In this document: positions 44,251-55,760 of the stretch, in pieces
Numbering within the stretch: the first letter of the stretch is position 1
How the letters are laid out: each line of letters begins with the position of its first letter
DNA from: Gnetum montanum
Lineage: Eukaryota; Streptophyta; Gnetopsida; Gnetales; Gnetaceae
Direction: 5' to 3'
DNA length: 64,000 nt
NCBI GenBank assembly: GCA_015680685.1
Contig: MNCI01012628.1
Span: 666,694-730,693 of the forward strand
The notes under the pieces: model-generated
Seen by the model: the letters and a program-made list of their open reading frames with translations, nothing else
Database searches by the model: none
Told to the model about the DNA's origin: nothing
Made by a program: the position numbers and the translations under genes

Positions 44251-46655
44251 TCTTCTTCTATTTCCTAAGTTAAATGTGTGGAGGGTGTGCTTGAATTTCA
44301 AAGGATTTTTTATTACTAACTTATAAGCCACTTTGGAAGGATTTTGAAATCAAACTTCAGTGTTGGAGGCTCTTTCTCATCCAATATTCCAAGGGCAACA
44401 TATAATAGCTAGAGTGTGATTTCAAAATCAAGATTCACACAATTTTCTAGTAGTCTTGGCTTCTTCCCATTCCTGTGGATAGTGTTGTGATAGAAGAACC
44501 AATAATTTCAAGCTTTTTCTTGTGGTAGTAAAGGAAAAATTCACAAACCTTGGACACCATGGTGAAGATGATCAGATTGAGGAGTCAATATCTGATTGTG
44601 GACACATTGTATTGAGGCTTCTAGATCCTTCTGTAGGTGAAGGATCTTTGTCTAGGGCCACTAGGTATCAATTCCTCACAATTTTTTCTAATTGTTTACA
44701 ATTTTGTGGAAATGTTTTCCCACATCTAGGCTACCCTTGGTTGAATGCTTTCATTCTGAGTGTGTGGAATCCAAGATTTAGGCCTATTAATTATGATAGA
44801 AGAAATTTTTTTTCAAAATAATATTTTTCAATATCATATTTTTTCAAAATTTTTAGAAATTTTTATGGATTTTTTCCCAACTTAGTTTTCAACATTTTAG
44901 CCTATTTTTTCAAAATTTTGCAACTTTTTCTATGGAAAAAATGATAGTGTTTGGGAATTTCTATGGTTTTGTAGTGAGCAATTATGGTCCCAGGTTAATG
45001 TAGATGTAGTGTAGAGGGATACTAGGTGAAGTTTGTAATTTTTCAAAATTTTTCCTAGAGGTTAAACTTGGTTTGTATTAGAAAGGAAAACATGCTAGTG
45101 GGTTTGGTTACTCTGTGTATTTTTATTTCATGCTAGCATTATCATTCCATAGGCCATTTATGTTTGGTTTTTGTTAATTTTTGTTTTAGTGTTTCTATGA
45201 TTTTCTATGGTCTAATGGCTATGTGTTTTGGTTGTGAATAGGGCCTTTTTAAAATCTATCCTTATTGTTATTTAGTTGGTTGAAATTTTATGTTGCATGG
45301 GAATGACTAAAAAAACGAGCTTGTACCTCAATATGAACCTTGAAAATTGTACCCCAATATGATTTAGACCTAGTGCCAAAGAATTCTTGATGTACCTACT
45401 CCACAATTACATTGTGATCATATGATCATACTTGGCTATAGATGTTGTAGCCATAATCATGGAGACTCTCTTGGCAAGGTCTTATAACTATGTTTTGAAG
45501 ATCATGGTTGATAATGTTAACATCCAAAGAGAGATAGAGTGGAATAATATTTTATATTCTATGCAATTATGAAGATTATTATAAAATTTGGTAGATGCTA
45601 GAGTATTCCCAATACAATGCGAACAACATCTTGATGCTGGGCCATCACATAAACACTCTATTCCAAAACCATGTAGGAACTATCTACCTACTAATAGTGT
45701 AAGTATGGTTTTAAACTAGTATGTTTTATCTATTTTTGATTTTAGTGTTGATTATTGTAATGATTTTATGCTTCATTTTTTTACAGGTATAAGGTGCACC
45801 ATGGAGGATTGGTGAGAAATAACCAAATCTTGTCTATGGCCCATACAGATTTGGAGGAGTGTAGGCAAGATGAGGTTATTACAGTGCAAATGCTTGACAA
45901 GCTTGTTGATGAGTTGGGTATGTACCTCGTGCAATACTTTGGTGTATACCAAGCGTGTATAGCTATCAATTGTGCACACACATGGTGGGCTTGCCAAAAC
46001 CTAGGAGCACATATGCTAGTTTAACCTAATGCTGTAGCCTTGCCTAAGCTTGGTTAGTAAAATTTTTTAAAGCATGGTCCATTATTTTTAATTTTTGTGT
46101 TATAGTTCTTTTTGGTTTTCTAAAAAGTGTTAAATTTTTTAGTTTATGAGTTTAAATTTTTAGTTTTTTGTAAGGCTAACTAGTCAACTATGTTGTGTCA
46201 TAGATTATGTGCATGAGTCTTTAGTCATTGTGACTATTTCAAGCCATGCTAAGGAGAAAATTTAGCTCAAATGGGATGATGTGGATTTATCATAGGAATG
46301 GTTGGAAGAAAGAGCTCTTAAGGATGTGCAATAGAGGTTCACTAATGCAGGTTTGTTTGACCTTTTCATCTTGCCTAGTCCATTGATGTCACCTATTGAG
46401 ATGTTGAACATGATTGACTCTTTTGATAAGGGGGTTACCAAATTCATCATTCACATTCGTGGTTTTCCTATGGTTTTGAGTGTTATTGAGTCTATGTTTA
46501 GTGATCTCTTTAGCATACCTTTTAGTGATGTCAAGGTAGTCATTAGTGTAGGGAAGGATACAGGTCATAGAGAGGAAATGGAGCAAGTGTAAAATTAATA
46601 AAGACAATGAGACCAACCTACTTTTTCATTTTAGAGCTTTTCCCATGTTAGTATT
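44251..46655 (+). pseudogene. Unrecognised gene-like locus with intron-like signals, left part
   Basis: Plus-strand coding-like blocks without a known domain: 44522-44821 (99 residues, with W-N-P-R-F-R-P), 45794-46024 (76 residues, E-C-R-Q-D-E-V, W-W-A-C-Q-N) and 46353-46592 (79 residues). Exon-like blocks are edged by plausible plant splice signals, for example AGTGTAAGTATG near 45698 and TTTTTTTACAGGTATAAGG near 45781-45796. Stops separate the blocks. The locus ends at the left LTR of element 6 (46656), with similar-style sequence beyond the element at 60080. It may be an old transposon gene or a host pseudogene; I do not recognise it. Confidence 0.35.
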
Positions 46656-47593
46656 TGATGAGTGACGAGGTACCCCTACATCCAACCATACGAATCATAA
46701 AGCATTCACGCACGATTTGATCGAATTTCATGGACTTTATTGTTTCTAGTGCACTAGTCCTTTAGGAAGTCAATCTAGCCCTAAGGTCAATTGTTGTCTT
46801 CCCAATTACACTTGTGACATTCATTGGTATGGTTAAGTGTAACTAAGGCATCCGATGTTTATCATTTTATGTTTTATAGTTTGGTAATTAAAATGTGGAT
46901 CAAAGGAATTTGATTAACTAATCTAAATTAACTAATTAACTAGCATTTAACTAATCTTAACATGAGCATCCAATCCCACTTTTTGTACATGTCCTAAACC
47001 CACATATTTGCTATTAGGTGACCAAGCAATATGCTACTAGCCATACTAAGCAATAACACTGTTGGGAGTACCAAGCCAATACGTGTTATGCTCAAAGTAG
47101 TTGTACTTATGTGTGTAATCTATTTGGCTTACTTGCTTCATTAATGTAATCACTAGAAAATATTTAATAACTAATAGAAAAAATTTAATAAATAATTAAG
47201 AACATTAAATGCATAAATAAAATAGCCAATTTATCTAAAATGTTGCAAGGTTTATTAGAAAGCTCATCTTTATTTCTACATAGATTGTCATGCTTAGGTA
47301 CAACAATGCTTGAATAAAGATTTGTACACTCAATGACTCTTGTTGCGGGCACTCGAAGGAAAAAATTCTAACTTTCAAATGGAAAAAATGCAGGAGCTTC
47401 ACTACAGCTACAATCTCTACTTGCCATAAATGCAGCTGCATGCACATATTTATAGCTGACTACAGGCACTACATCGACGGGGCCACGTCAACGCATGATA
47501 TGATGTGTGAACTAAGCTTCATAGACAAGGTCCAAATGATGAGGCCTCATCAACGAGGTTTCATTGACACAACTTATAGAACACGACTCATCA
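46656..47593 (-). repeat. Element 6 3' LTR
   Basis: 938 bp, TGATGAGTGACGAGG ... CACGACTCATCA. On the minus strand the TATA box TATAAATA lies at 47454-47447. Before it is an array of CATCGACG/CGTCAACG-like dyads (47471-47570). Shares its terminal 40 bp with the LTRs of elements 4 and 5. Confidence 0.92.
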
Positions 47594-47836
47594 TACCATC
47601 ATGACTAAATGAAAACTCACCCTTGAGTTCTTTTAGAAAATTGGAAAGGTATGAGATTATTGAATGCCTTTTTCTTCAAATAAAACAATTGACTAACTTA
47701 GCAAAAAATGGAGTATACAGATCAACACATTACAAGAAATGAAGGTGTTTAGGATACAAAATTGAACACCATGACTTAAATCTTAAAAATTAGACACCAT
47801 GTTCCTTGATGGTGTGAAGCTGATGTAAAAGATCAA
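47594..47836 (-). other. Element 6 segment between extra ORF and 3' LTR
   Basis: About 240 bp. The minus strand ends GTCATGATGGTA against the LTR, the counterpart of GTCATGGAGGTA in element 5 and the likely but weak polypurine site. Confidence 0.55.
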
Positions 47837-50683
47837 ATGGTCCTAGGCGATGGTGGTTCTTGAGGCTCTGAGGAACCTTCACTGGCTTCATGCAGGGGTG
47901 GTTGAGGTGGTTGTAGCTATCTTGTTGCTACTGAAACTTCAAGTAAGAGGTGAAAAGCATCTAGTAGTGCTTTCATTTTCTCCTCCTTACTTTTGGGATC
48001 ATGCACCATCCACATAGCTTCCCTAATGTGTGTTAGAACGGGCACATCCCAAGGACACGAGATTGCTAGAAACATCTCCTTTGCATTGACAAACTAGGTA
48101 GCAAACTATTTGTATTCGATGTTGAATGCCCTAACTATGTTCTTTAGCTCCTAGGAGGCATTCATCCATTTGGCTAGGTTCTCAGCAATATATTGTTGAT
48201 CTCTAAATTGTCCTTTGAGAACTTCGAGTTTAGTGTTAGTAGTCACAAGCTTCTACTTGGTGTCTTTATTATGCTTGAACTCTTCCTTGTATAAGAGATA
48301 TGAGCTAGCCACTTTTTTTTTAATTCTGATAGTGGCCATCTGGCAATCAACATTGCTAGGTTTGCATAGTGGAGATTGGCCAACTCCATGTACTTTGTCA
48401 TCTCCTTGATTTGCAACTCCTTTAAGTGGATCTCTACTCTGTTGTAGGCATCAATCCCATTAATGATGGATTGCCACATCTCTCTTTCTCGTTGGAGTTG
48501 CTGGAGGGCTTCATTTGGTTTCACTTTTGTCATATGAATTTATTTTTCATTTAATTCCTTTTGCAAGCTAGCCTGGTCCCTATAGTGATTCTTCACTTTC
48601 TCAAACTTGAGGGCTTCATTTTTCTAGGTGGCGATCTTGATAGTCAATTTTTGGTGCAAGGCACAGACTTCCTCCATTGACATATTACAATTTTCTTTGA
48701 TCAATGTCCTCAATTTAGTGTTTACCATGGTAAACTACTCCTGATGTTGATGAATGAATTCTTAAAATTGATCTAAGTATCAACATTTCACAGGTGATGA
48801 TTCTATGTGTTCAATGCTTCATTCTCTTGGCACATCTGATTGAAGTCCTTTTGGATGGAGTACGTTTCAGCTTCTGGTATGGACTATTTAAAGATGGTCA
48901 TCACTACCTCGTCCTCAACCTTTTGAAGTCATTCTTAAAGCTGTTTGATAGCTTCATCCCTTATCACTACTCGACTAAGGATTGCTTGATGTGCAAGTTG
49001 GGCACAAAGTTCGGCAACCTTCGTGGCTAAGCGTTGATTTTGCTCTTGGGTTGTTTCTAGTTTTTCCTTTAAAATAATGCATCTTCCCTTTACATTCAAT
49101 ATCTTAGGCTAGGTTGTAATGATGTTCTCCAAAAGATCAAAAATGTTCAGAGTCAGTTGCCTAGTTCCTCCTAATCATTTTAACAATTTTTCATGCTGAG
49201 ATGCCTTTAATTTGTTGCTGATCATTCTTGTAGACGTCTGCACATCGTGAAGTGTAGATACATTTGGTACAGATGTCGTGAGTGTGTTTAATGCTTCTGT
49301 GACATGGTTAGCCACTACTTCTACCATTGTTTCCTACCCTTGGTGCTCCATCATTAAGATTGTTGCCTCTTTTCCTTTCTCCAACCACATTGAAATAGTG
49401 GTGGAATTCCCAATGATTTCTAGGAATAGATGATGTGTTGATAGTGATACCATCACCTCTTGAGCATTGGGATTTGACCTTGATGGTAGCTATGTTTGTT
49501 GGGTAGAGAAAATGAGACCACCTCTCTTCATCTAGCTAACTATTCGGGCCACCTCATTAAGGTGACTCATTACTGGCCAGTACACAGATGGATCTGTCCC
49601 ACTCGTTCCTTCTTGTTGCTCTTGTTTGTTCAAGAGCTATTCTTAGAATTTTCACAAATGCTCAATGGTTGCATGGGCCTTAGGTGTTGCCTCTTGTGTG
49701 GGTGGTGGTGGCGATAGCTTTTGTAATTAATTCATTGCTAGCATCTTCTCTTTTATGATCTTAGACCATGAGGCCAAAGGAGTATGCCTGAGTGTGTCAT
49801 TGGAGTAGCGAACAATGCCTATCCTTTTGCAAAGTTTTCAGATGAGGCATGGAAAGGGTGGGGTCTTCCTTCCACGTTTGTTTTCTTTAAAATGCTTCTC
49901 AATTTCCAAGTATATTAGTTTTGGAAAGTTAACAGGGAACTTCCCACTTAGAGCGGTGCATGCTCAGGCAGAAAAATTAGTTACCTTACTTGTCTTCACC
50001 GTTGGATTGAGGTGATAGGCTACAATATTAAAGTAAATCTACTCTGTTGATGTGAGTGCACTGTACTCCTTATAGTCCACCCCATAATAATGCTAGGTCC
50101 ACTCCTTCTTGGCCTTAAGGTCACCTTGCATGGATAATTCTACTAGCTATGTTCCAGTGTCAGGAAACCCAAGTGCCTATGTAATAGCTTCTGCCGAATA
50201 GGACACTTGAATGTTCTTGATCTTGACTCTGGATCCTAGCTTCCAATTATTCCAGAAAAGGTATGCCTCTCCCATGTACCACTCCCCACTGGACGTGATG
50301 ATTAGCCACATGGGAGAGGTTCATAGTTGAGTGTTGACATCCTCTGGAGCTTTTTCAAGGAATGGCTTGAAGTTGATCTCTTGAAGGATTGATCGTTGGA
50401 TCTCTCAAGACTTAATGGTATTAAGGTAGGCTTGAGTCAAAGTGACCTTAAGCCTTGGCATGGGAGCAGGAACTTCTCCTCTTTGTGATTGTTCAGTTGG
50501 CACTTCTTCCTCTGAAATCTGTCAGATAGATTCAAATTCGGGTTCCTCATGGAGAGGTCTAGTTGCATGGGTCACCTCAGGTAGTTCTTGGCCTTGTTCT
50601 TGTTTGCCCCTTTTAGTTATAGGTCATTTCTCTCATGGTTGTAATGTTTCTCCTTCCTACAGATGTTTTTGTTTGGGTGCCAT
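47837..50683 (-). pseudogene. Element 6 env-position ORF, transposon-protein-like with coiled coil
   Basis: A long minus-strand frame of about 950 codons. It starts M-A-P-K-Q-K at 50683 and stays in one frame for about 1.9 kb despite some 25 stops, with a frameshift near 48.78 kb. Early part: acidic. Middle (about 49.75-50.35 kb): S-G-E-W-Y-M-G-E-A-Y-L, Y-F-N-I-V-A-Y-H-L-N-P-T, A-L-S-G-K-F-P-V-N and P-P-F-P-C-L-I-x-K-L-C-K-R-I-G-I. This pattern resembles the putative plant transposon protein domain seen in Athila env-position ORFs. C-terminal third: heptad-like, charged coiled coil (48243-48720: L-Q-Q-L-Q-R-E-R-E-M-W). The end E-P-P-S-P-R-T-I is near 47840. I see no signal peptide or membrane segment, so envelope function is not supported. 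Confidence 0.6.
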
Positions 50684-50712
50684 CTGTAATCACAATAAGA
50701 CTATGGATTAGC
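50681..50712 (-). promoter_or_regulatory. Element 6 branch-site/acceptor motif before env-position ATG
   Basis: Minus strand: GCTAAT (50712-50707), 23 nt ending in ACAG (50706-50684), then ATG (50683-50681). The same layout is found in elements 4 and 5, and upstream flanks are alignable (CACAACTTAGCCAA in 5 and 6). A predicted 3' splice site placing the extra ORF on a spliced RNA. Confidence 0.6.
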
Positions 50713-51480
50713 AATCATTGCATAACCTTAAAACAATAGGGATACCTTAACTCCTATGGATGGTTACACTTTGGCTAAGTTGTGATTATGGTTGATTTAA
50801 TTAATCCAATTACCATTTATTTATGTATTATCATTAATAAATCATCTTGGAGGATGTTTGAAGGGTTAACTTCTGAAAAAGTTGATGTTTATATATGGTT
50901 AAGGTTATTAACCCTTATGGGGAGTTAGGAAAATTTCCAAAAAATTTCATTCATTTTTCATCGGAAACCTGTGGCCCCACAATAAATATCTTACCTCCGG
51001 TAAGTGTAGGATCGAAAAACAAAGTGATTTAAATAAATGGTTGGGAAGATATGAGCTTTGGAAGGTTTTGGGCTCTAAAAAATTTTAAAAACTCCCCTTG
51101 TCTTAGGAGAAAACGATGAAAAATTACAAAATGGTCGACAATATATATAGGGTTTTTACGCTGCATCGACGAGGCCTAGTTGACATGGCCTTGTTGACTA
51201 GGGTGGATGTGTCGATGGGGTCTCAACGATGCAGCTGTTGACCACCATAGTTAAACTTTAACCTTAGTCAAACTTGCAAAATATGAAGAGTTAGTCAGTG
51301 AAATTGGTGTCAAATGAAAGATTCAAAGACCAAGAATAGTATGAAAACATGAGAAGAGGGTGTTTAAACTCATGAATTTTGGAAAAAGGAGAAAAATTGA
51401 TTTACTGAATGAATGAAATAAAAGATTAAGGAGCATTGAGCAATTTATTGAATGAAATACATGAAAGGTAGGATTGTAGC
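50713..51480 (-). other. Element 6 region upstream of extra ORF with promoter-like cassette
   Basis: Minus strand, about 0.45 kb before the extra ORF: dyads with CTGCATCG...CGATGCAG ends and inner CATCGAC/GTCGATG copies (51245-51161) are followed within 10-20 bp by TATATATATT (51150-51141). This repeats the array-then-TATA layout of the LTR promoter. It may be an internal promoter or a fragment of another LTR. The rest is unrecognised. Confidence 0.45.
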
Positions 51481-52842
51481 GATGTCAAAGGTAAGGAATC
51501 TTACTAATTAAGCTAAAAGCTATGCAAGTGGGTCCTCCCCATAGTAGGCTCATGCCCTTTTTACCCTTGCATAACCTCAAATAAGGAGTTTGTGGGCCCC
51601 ATAGTCAACTTAATGATCATGATAAGTTAAGGAACAACCCAAAAGAATCTACTCAAGAATTCCAACACATTAGACTTAGACATAGAGCATAACATCAAAC
51701 ATGACAGTGAAGTGAATTATGGTAGCATGGATGGATGATAGAGAACGTGGAATGGAGTTCCAAATTAAGGTCATAAGAAGTCCCTTATGGAATTTGTATT
51801 TAAAATGACCTGAGAAGTTCCATCCTCAGTCCAAACCAAAGCCAGTTGCTTTTAGTGACTTTGCATCGTCGCTCTAAGACTGATCCACCCACTTGAGACA
51901 CAAGAATGCTTTCACAAAACAACCACCATTCCACAAAGAGAAGAAAAGAGAAGTAGGAAGTGAGAGAAACAGAGGGCCTTAGCTAGATGGGACCTTCAGG
52001 CATAGGTGCATGTTTTTCGAGTCCCATAACCAATGCTTGTAGCCCATTCATTTGTCCAAGGGGTGTGCTTTAAATTCCCATTATTTTTATTTTTTCTTGA
52101 AATAGGTACCACACCATGTAAGGACTTATTCATGTTGAAGGGATGTGCTTTGAATTCCCATTATTTTTTTAAAATGGAAACCACATCACACAACAATGTT
52201 ATTTGACTTCCTATTAGTGGTTGGTGTGGAATGGTAAGAAGTCTATGAAAAACACCCAAGAACTTAAGCAAGAAGAAGAGTACAAAGAGTAACAAGTCCC
52301 CTTGAAGTCACACCCTTTACAAACCTTCGAATCCTTCCTAATTTCGGAACTACCAAGGTCACTGATTAATTAAAAGTTTCTTTGATGAAAAGGAACCTCA
52401 AATTCCTAGAATAAGGAAAACCATAGAGTTCATTGGATGGGTGGATGACATGGACTCACTGCCTATTCCATGAAAAATAAACTATGTCAAAGTCATCAGA
52501 CATTAGAATTCAAAAAATAGAAACTAGACATCAACAATCACAAGATTAAGCACAAACCATCATTAGTAAATAACAATAGTGGCACTGTGTCTTATGACAA
52601 TAAAGTAATTTTTATTATCAAAAATAAGAAAATATCATACTTTAATAAAACAAAAAAAAGTAAAATATATAAGAAAGTGTAAAATAATGAAGAATTTTCA
52701 AAGGTACTAAAGATGGTATAAAATTTGAAAAATTTGAAAATAAAAAATATGTAAAATAAATAATTTGTAAAAATAAAAAAACATGAAAAACAAAAAGTAG
52801 AAAAATTAAGAATCCATATTGATGGTTAGCATAGATGGCCAT
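51481..52842 (-). other. Element 6 3' block shared with elements 4 and 5
   Basis: Non-coding block aligned in order with 28.4-29.7 kb and 38.1-39.3 kb: GTGGGTCCTCCCC at 51530, GTTTGTGGGC near 51590, AACCACATCACACAAC near 52187, and an A/T-rich GTAAAATAAATAATTTG run at 52640-52800. No gene recognised. It links integrase to the extra ORF. Confidence 0.65.
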
Positions 52843-54180
52843 CTACCCCATGACTGAGTTGGCATGAGGAGATCCAAAAATGGAACATGGTTGTCCATCC
52901 ATCAAGGTGGTAGTTGTAATGGTCCATCTTTGTTTGAGGAAAGGCTTTACTTGTTGAATGTTGACCAAATGATTTTTATTTGGGCTATTAGGTTTGTAGA
53001 TTATCATAACCCCAAAGAAAAAGGTTTGATTAATTACATAAGGTCCCTCCCACAATGTTTGAAATTTTGCCTTTGGGGTACATGTGTGGGGTTCTAATAG
53101 CAAACCTTATCTCCCAGTTGCAGTTTTACTTTTCTGATTCTAAGGTCATGATGTTGCTTGCTGAATGCCTTATTCACCTCATTCAAGGATAGGGCCACTA
53201 ATTAATTTTCATCCAGCACATTTAGGTTGATCAATCTTTCCTTCTATGCTATACTTAGGTTGAGGTTTAGATCATAGGCCATTGAGAGTGTATGGAGCTC
53301 ATATTGGATTGGGAGTGTTGGAAGTTTTCCATACACTAACACATAGGGAGAATAGCAAATAGGAAGTTTCCAAGTTGAATGATAAGCCTAGAGAGCATCA
53401 TTAAGCTTTGTACTCCAATCCTTTCTCTATTTGCCAATGGTTCACGTTAGTATTTTTGTAATCTCCCAGTTGGTTACCTCTGCTTGGCCATTGACTTGAG
53501 GGTGGTAAGGTGTTGTTAATTTATGTTCTATCCCAAAGTGTTGCATTAATTTTCTAAATGTGACACCTGTGAAATGAGTTCCATTATCAAAAATTAGTAA
53601 ATGTGGCACCCCAAACCTATTTACAATATTTTGTTGTATAAATTTGGCAATAGTGGATGATGTACAATTAGTAATGGCTGTTGCTTCTGCCCATTTTGTG
53701 TAGTAGTCAATTGATACTATAATATATGCCTTTTTGTTGGACAAGGGTGTGATGGAACCCATGAAGTCAATGCCCCATATGTCGAAAGGTTCTTGTGGTT
53801 AAATCCACTATTCAGGACCTTCCATGTGAGCGGTTATCCCCCCGTCACATTGATAATGTTCACAAGACTTGACAAACTGGTGGGCATCCCTAAAGATTAT
53901 AGGCCAATAGTATCCTATCATTAGGATTTTTATGGTTGTGCATCTCCCTGCATAGTGGCCTCCACAAGGCCCTTTGTGAGCATCTTGAAGAACACGCAGT
54001 TGATCTTCGTTAGGGATACACCAACAAATCAAGCCATTGGCACACACCTTGTAAAGATGTCCATTAATTTCCATAAAGTATTTGGCCCAATGAAGGAATT
54101 GTTGCTTTTTCCTAAAATCCAAGTCTTATGGCATGCCTTGAGTAAGAAGATATGTGAGGATGCCATTATACCATATTAAT
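52843..54180 (-). pseudogene. Element 6 integrase (broken, catalytic residues kept)
   Basis: DDE integrase. N-terminal zinc region in 53808-54122: L-Q-D-A-H-K-G-P-C-G-G-H-Y and C-E-H-Y-Q-C. Core: G-I-D-F-M-G near 53755-53775 (first Asp), I-D-Y-Y-T-K-W-A-E, I-F-D-N-G-T-H-F-T-G (second Asp), Y-H-P-Q-V-N-G-Q-A-E-V-T-N-W-E (Glu) in 53442-53762. C-terminal region 52843-53103: F-Q-T-L-W-E-G-P-Y-V-I. Stops near 53800 stand where Gln or Trp is expected (CAG or TGG to TAG). Its last part is the segment still recognisable at the end of the tails of elements 4 and 5. Confidence 0.88.
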
Positions 54181-54780
54181 TTTTTAGGCATTTGTTCACT
54201 TATTACTCCTGTAAAGAGGAGTTCATCTAGAAATTGATTAGAGAGTGGGATCTCCTCCTCTTTATTATCCCATATTAAGTGAGAAAGGTGATCAGTGACC
54301 ACATTCTTAGTTCCTTTTCAATCTACTATTTGAGATTGAATTCCTACAAGATCATGAGCCACCGTATGACACGAGGGCTCACTGTTGGCTTATTCATGAG
54401 GAAGAGGATTGCACTATGGTTTGTATGCACAAATACTTTGTAACTAAGCACATAGTGCCTGAACTTTTCTAGCACATACACCACTGCCATTAGCTCTTTC
54501 TCCATGGTGGTGTAATTTAACTATGCTCTCACAATACTTTGACTCCCACAGTGGATGTAGTATGCACATTTCTTATCATCCATTTGCATGAGTACTGCTC
54601 CCAAAGCATAGTTAGATGCATTTGTCATGATATGGAAGGGTCTGGACCAGTCTAGTGCTCGTAGGATTGGTGTTTCTACAAGTTTCTCCTTTAATTTTTG
54701 GAATGCATGTTTGCATTCCTTGGTCCAGATAAAAGGTGCATATTTCTTTGTGAGCTCTACCAATAGCTTTGCAATCTTAG
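54181..54780 (-). pseudogene. Element 6 RNase H (broken)
   Basis: Gypsy RNase H: in 54521-54763 the connection A-F-Q-K-L-K-E-K-L, then P-F-H-I-M-T-N-A-S-N-Y-A-L-G-A-V-L, where the first catalytic Asp (T-D-A-S) is Asn. It continues with N-Y-T-T-M-E-K-E-L near 54500 and F-R-H-Y-V near 54450. One RNase H only; no archaeal-type copy between this and integrase. Confidence 0.8.
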
Positions 54781-55760
54781 AAAAATTCTCTATAAATCAT
54801 CGGTAGTAACCAGTGTGTCCAAGGAATGACAAGACATATTTAACGGTCTCTAGCTAGTGTGTTATTTCTTGGATGACCCTTATCTTTTCTAGGTTGACCT
54901 CAATCCCTTTTTGTAAAATTCGGTGCCTTAGCACAATGCCTTCTTGGATAATGAGATGGCTCTTTTGCTAGTTGAGCTGTAGGTTTGTCTCCACACATCT
55001 CTTTAGTACTTACTCAAGTCAGTCCAAGGCTTTCTCAAAGGTAGTTCCATAGGTGGAGAAGTCATCCATGAAGACTTCAACACCACTAAAAACTTGCTAT
55101 TGAAAGATACTATTGACCAAGCATTGAAATGTTGTAGGAGCATTGCATAGACCAAATGGCATATTACAATATGAAAAAGTTCCCCAAGGGCTCGTGAATG
55201 TTGTCTTGGCTTGGTCTTCTGGCATAATTTGGATTTGGTTATAACCACTATAACCATCCAAGAAACTATAATAACAATGCCCAAATATGGTTTCTAACAC
55301 TTGATCTACAAATGACATATTCAATAGCCTGAAGTCAATGCAAGCCTACCATTTTCCACCCTTATTTGATACAATTATGAGTGGGCTAACCCAATCACTA
55401 TCCACAACTGGATAGATGAACCCCACCTTGAGGAGTTGTTCTATTTTGTCCTTGATGATTTACTTCAATTTGGGATTTATCCACCTTTGTGGTTGCCTTC
55501 TAGGCTTCATGGCTAGGTCAGTGTAAATGTGATGGTAGCATATCCTTGAATTGATTCCTATTAGCTCGGGATATGACCAAGCAAAGGCCATTGACCAGTT
55601 GTTCACCATTTTCAACAACTTTTCTTTTTTCTTAGGAGCAATTTTGGCATTAATGATGACCGATTTAGTATTCTTTAAAAATGCATACTCCATTCTAGCA
55701 AGTAAATTTTTTAGTTCTAAGGGCTTCTTCTTGAAGTGATCAAGGATTTCCAACTCTCCC
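54781..55760 (-). pseudogene. Element 6 reverse transcriptase (broken, active box kept)
   Basis: RT: lead-in at 55460-55753 with F-A-W-S-Y-P-E-L-I-G-I and P-R-R-Q-P-Q-R. Palm in 55097-55324: F-L-D-G-Y-S-G-Y-N-Q-I, F-T-S-P-W-G-T-F-S-Y, M-P-F-G-L-C-N-A-P-T-T-F-Q. Then F-S-G-V-E-V-F-M-D-D-F near 55060-55095, with the catalytic Asp pair intact. Stops and frameshifts separate the pieces, so no full enzyme is encoded. Confidence 0.88.

Noticed and set aside
47837-50683. True viral envelope gene in element 6
   Set aside because: The position is right, but no signal peptide, transmembrane segment or Cys-rich ectodomain is visible, and the likeness is to plant transposon proteins.
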